DNA from: Acidimicrobiia bacterium | GTDB taxonomy: Bacteria; Actinomycetota; Acidimicrobiia; Acidimicrobiales; SZUA-35 | Assembly: GCA_029857855.1 (NCBI GenBank) | Contig: JAOUGG010000146.1 | Span: forward strand, 1-6,520 | Length of the DNA: 6,520 nucleotides | Reading direction: 5' to 3' | Part shown: piece by piece, positions 5,922 to 6,520 of the stretch | Numbering within the stretch: position 1 is the first letter of the stretch | How the letters are laid out: each line of letters starts with the position of its first letter | Program-made: the position numbers and the translations under genes | Notes under the pieces: generated by a model | The model's input: the letters and a program-made list of their open reading frames with translations, nothing else | Databases searched by the model: none | Told to the model about the DNA's origin: nothing

Positions 5922-6520
5922 ATGGCTCATCAGATCGTTCGAAAGAACACGGTGCGGGAGTTCGAGTTCTTCCCGCCGCTGGCGTGGCCGTACTGGCTGG
6001 AGCGGACCTACGAGGAGTCGGGGCGTCGGGGGCTGCCGCTGATCGTGGCCCTGCACGGTGGTGGCCAGGATCCCGCCGGGTTCGCGGAGAACTGGCCGTT
6101 CCCCGAACTGTTCAGCGGGCCGGACGAGGACAACTGGGAGGATCGGTGCATCGTGCTTCGTCCGTTCGGCTTCGCCTATTTTCCGCTGCTCGGAAGGCCG
6201 CTGCGAGGCTGGAATCCCGGCTTCGGCGGCGGTTTCCTCCGGGCGCAGAACGACGTCGCCTTCGTCGAGTCGATGATTGCCGAAGCCGAGCGGATGCTCA
6301 ACCGGGAGATGCGGCAACTCGGGATCCCGGGCCCGGCCATCGATCCGAACCGTCGATTTCTGTTCGGCTACTCGGCCGGCGGCATGATGGCCTATCGACT
6401 GGTCAACAAGATGCCCGACAACTGGGCCGCGCTGTGGGTGCAGTCGAGCGCCCACGGCGGTCGGTCATACGACGGGCTGACGGCGCGGGTCACCAACCGC
6501 CCCCGCGGACGACACGGGGT
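5922..6520 (+). CDS. Alpha/beta hydrolase, PHB depolymerase/feruloyl esterase-like (3' end outside window)
   Basis: The visible 199 residues run open to the window edge. The oxyanion-hole motif ALHGGGQ (43-49) follows a hydrophobic strand (LPLIV), and the nucleophile elbow FGYSAGGMMAYRL (148-160) puts the likely catalytic Ser at 151. Between them are GWNPG (96-100) and NDVAFVESMI (110-119), matching the W-N and DDVxF segments of the polyhydroxybutyrate depolymerase/LpqC-like esterase group. The Asp and His of the triad should lie beyond the end. There is no signal peptide or lipobox, so the enzyme looks cytoplasmic, unlike many secreted family members. An insert between the VESMI helix and the GYSAGG strand (about 121-143) makes this spacing longer than in the short members I know. 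The true substrate cannot be told. It is transcribed away from the ribosomal operon and need not be functionally linked to it. Confidence 0.85.
   Translation, partial: MAHQIVRKNTVREFEFFPPLAWPYWLERTYEESGRRGLPLIVALHGGGQDPAGFAENWPFPELFSGPDEDNWEDRCIVLRPFGFAYFPLLGRPLRGWNPGFGGGFLRAQNDVAFVESMIAEAERMLNREMRQLGIPGPAIDPNRRFLFGYSAGGMMAYRLVNKMPDNWAALWVQSSAHGGRSYDGLTARVTNRPRGRHG

Noticed and set aside
5095..6042. 315-codon plus-strand open frame spanning rplC and the intergenic region
   Set aside because: It overlaps rplC in antisense and the hydrolase in another frame, and has no recognisable domain.
5595..6455. 286-codon minus-strand open frame opposite the hydrolase
   Set aside because: It is antisense to a plus-strand frame with a good ribosome binding site and clear HGGGQ and GYSAGG motifs. 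Its own translation shows no recognisable domain and is rich in Arg/Pro/His as expected for a shadow frame.

Overview
The window holds most of a ribosomal-protein operon of the S10/spc type on the minus strand, followed by a divergent gene on the plus strand. High GC, the many GTG/ATG stop-start overlaps, the L16 start (MLMPKK) and the long alanine/acidic C-terminal tails on several ribosomal proteins point to an actinobacterium. Acidimicrobiia-like is my best guess, but the class is inferred from the look of the proteins and not proven here.

Layout in transcription order, from high to low coordinates on the minus strand: rplC (L3, 4861-5520), rplD (L4, 4154-4861), rplW (L23, 3861-4154), rplB (L2, 3017-3853), rpsS (S19, 2736-3014), rplV (L22, 2026-2736), rpsC (S3, 1067-2026), rplP (L16, 642-1064), rpmC (L29, 401-649), rpsQ (S17, 96-404) and the first 33 codons of rplN (L14, 1-99). 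The order is the classical one. Every junction is an overlap or a gap of at most 7 nt: TGATG at L3/L4, L4/L23 and S19/L22, TAGTG at L22/S3, ATGA at L29/S17 and S17/L14, an 8-nt overlap at L16/L29, and gaps of 7, 2 and 2 nt elsewhere. This is one tightly coupled transcription unit that supplies large- and small-subunit proteins together.

The cluster starts with rplC. rpsJ (S10), which usually comes first, is not in the 401 bp upstream of rplC. That stretch (5521-5921) is a divergent intergenic region. On the rplC side it contains several small perfect inverted repeats that could form leader-RNA hairpins, but no convincing promoter. On the other side a plus-strand gene starts at 5922 behind a good ribosome binding site. 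It encodes the N-terminal 199 residues of an alpha/beta hydrolase resembling the polyhydroxybutyrate depolymerase/feruloyl esterase (LpqC-like) group and runs off the window end.

Most of this is ordinary, conserved housekeeping sequence, and I see no new multi-gene system. What merits a second look is the set of long low-complexity acidic C-terminal tails on L22, S3 and L4, the missing rpsJ, the structured leader of rplC, and terminal Glu codons that also act as Shine-Dalgarno sequences.
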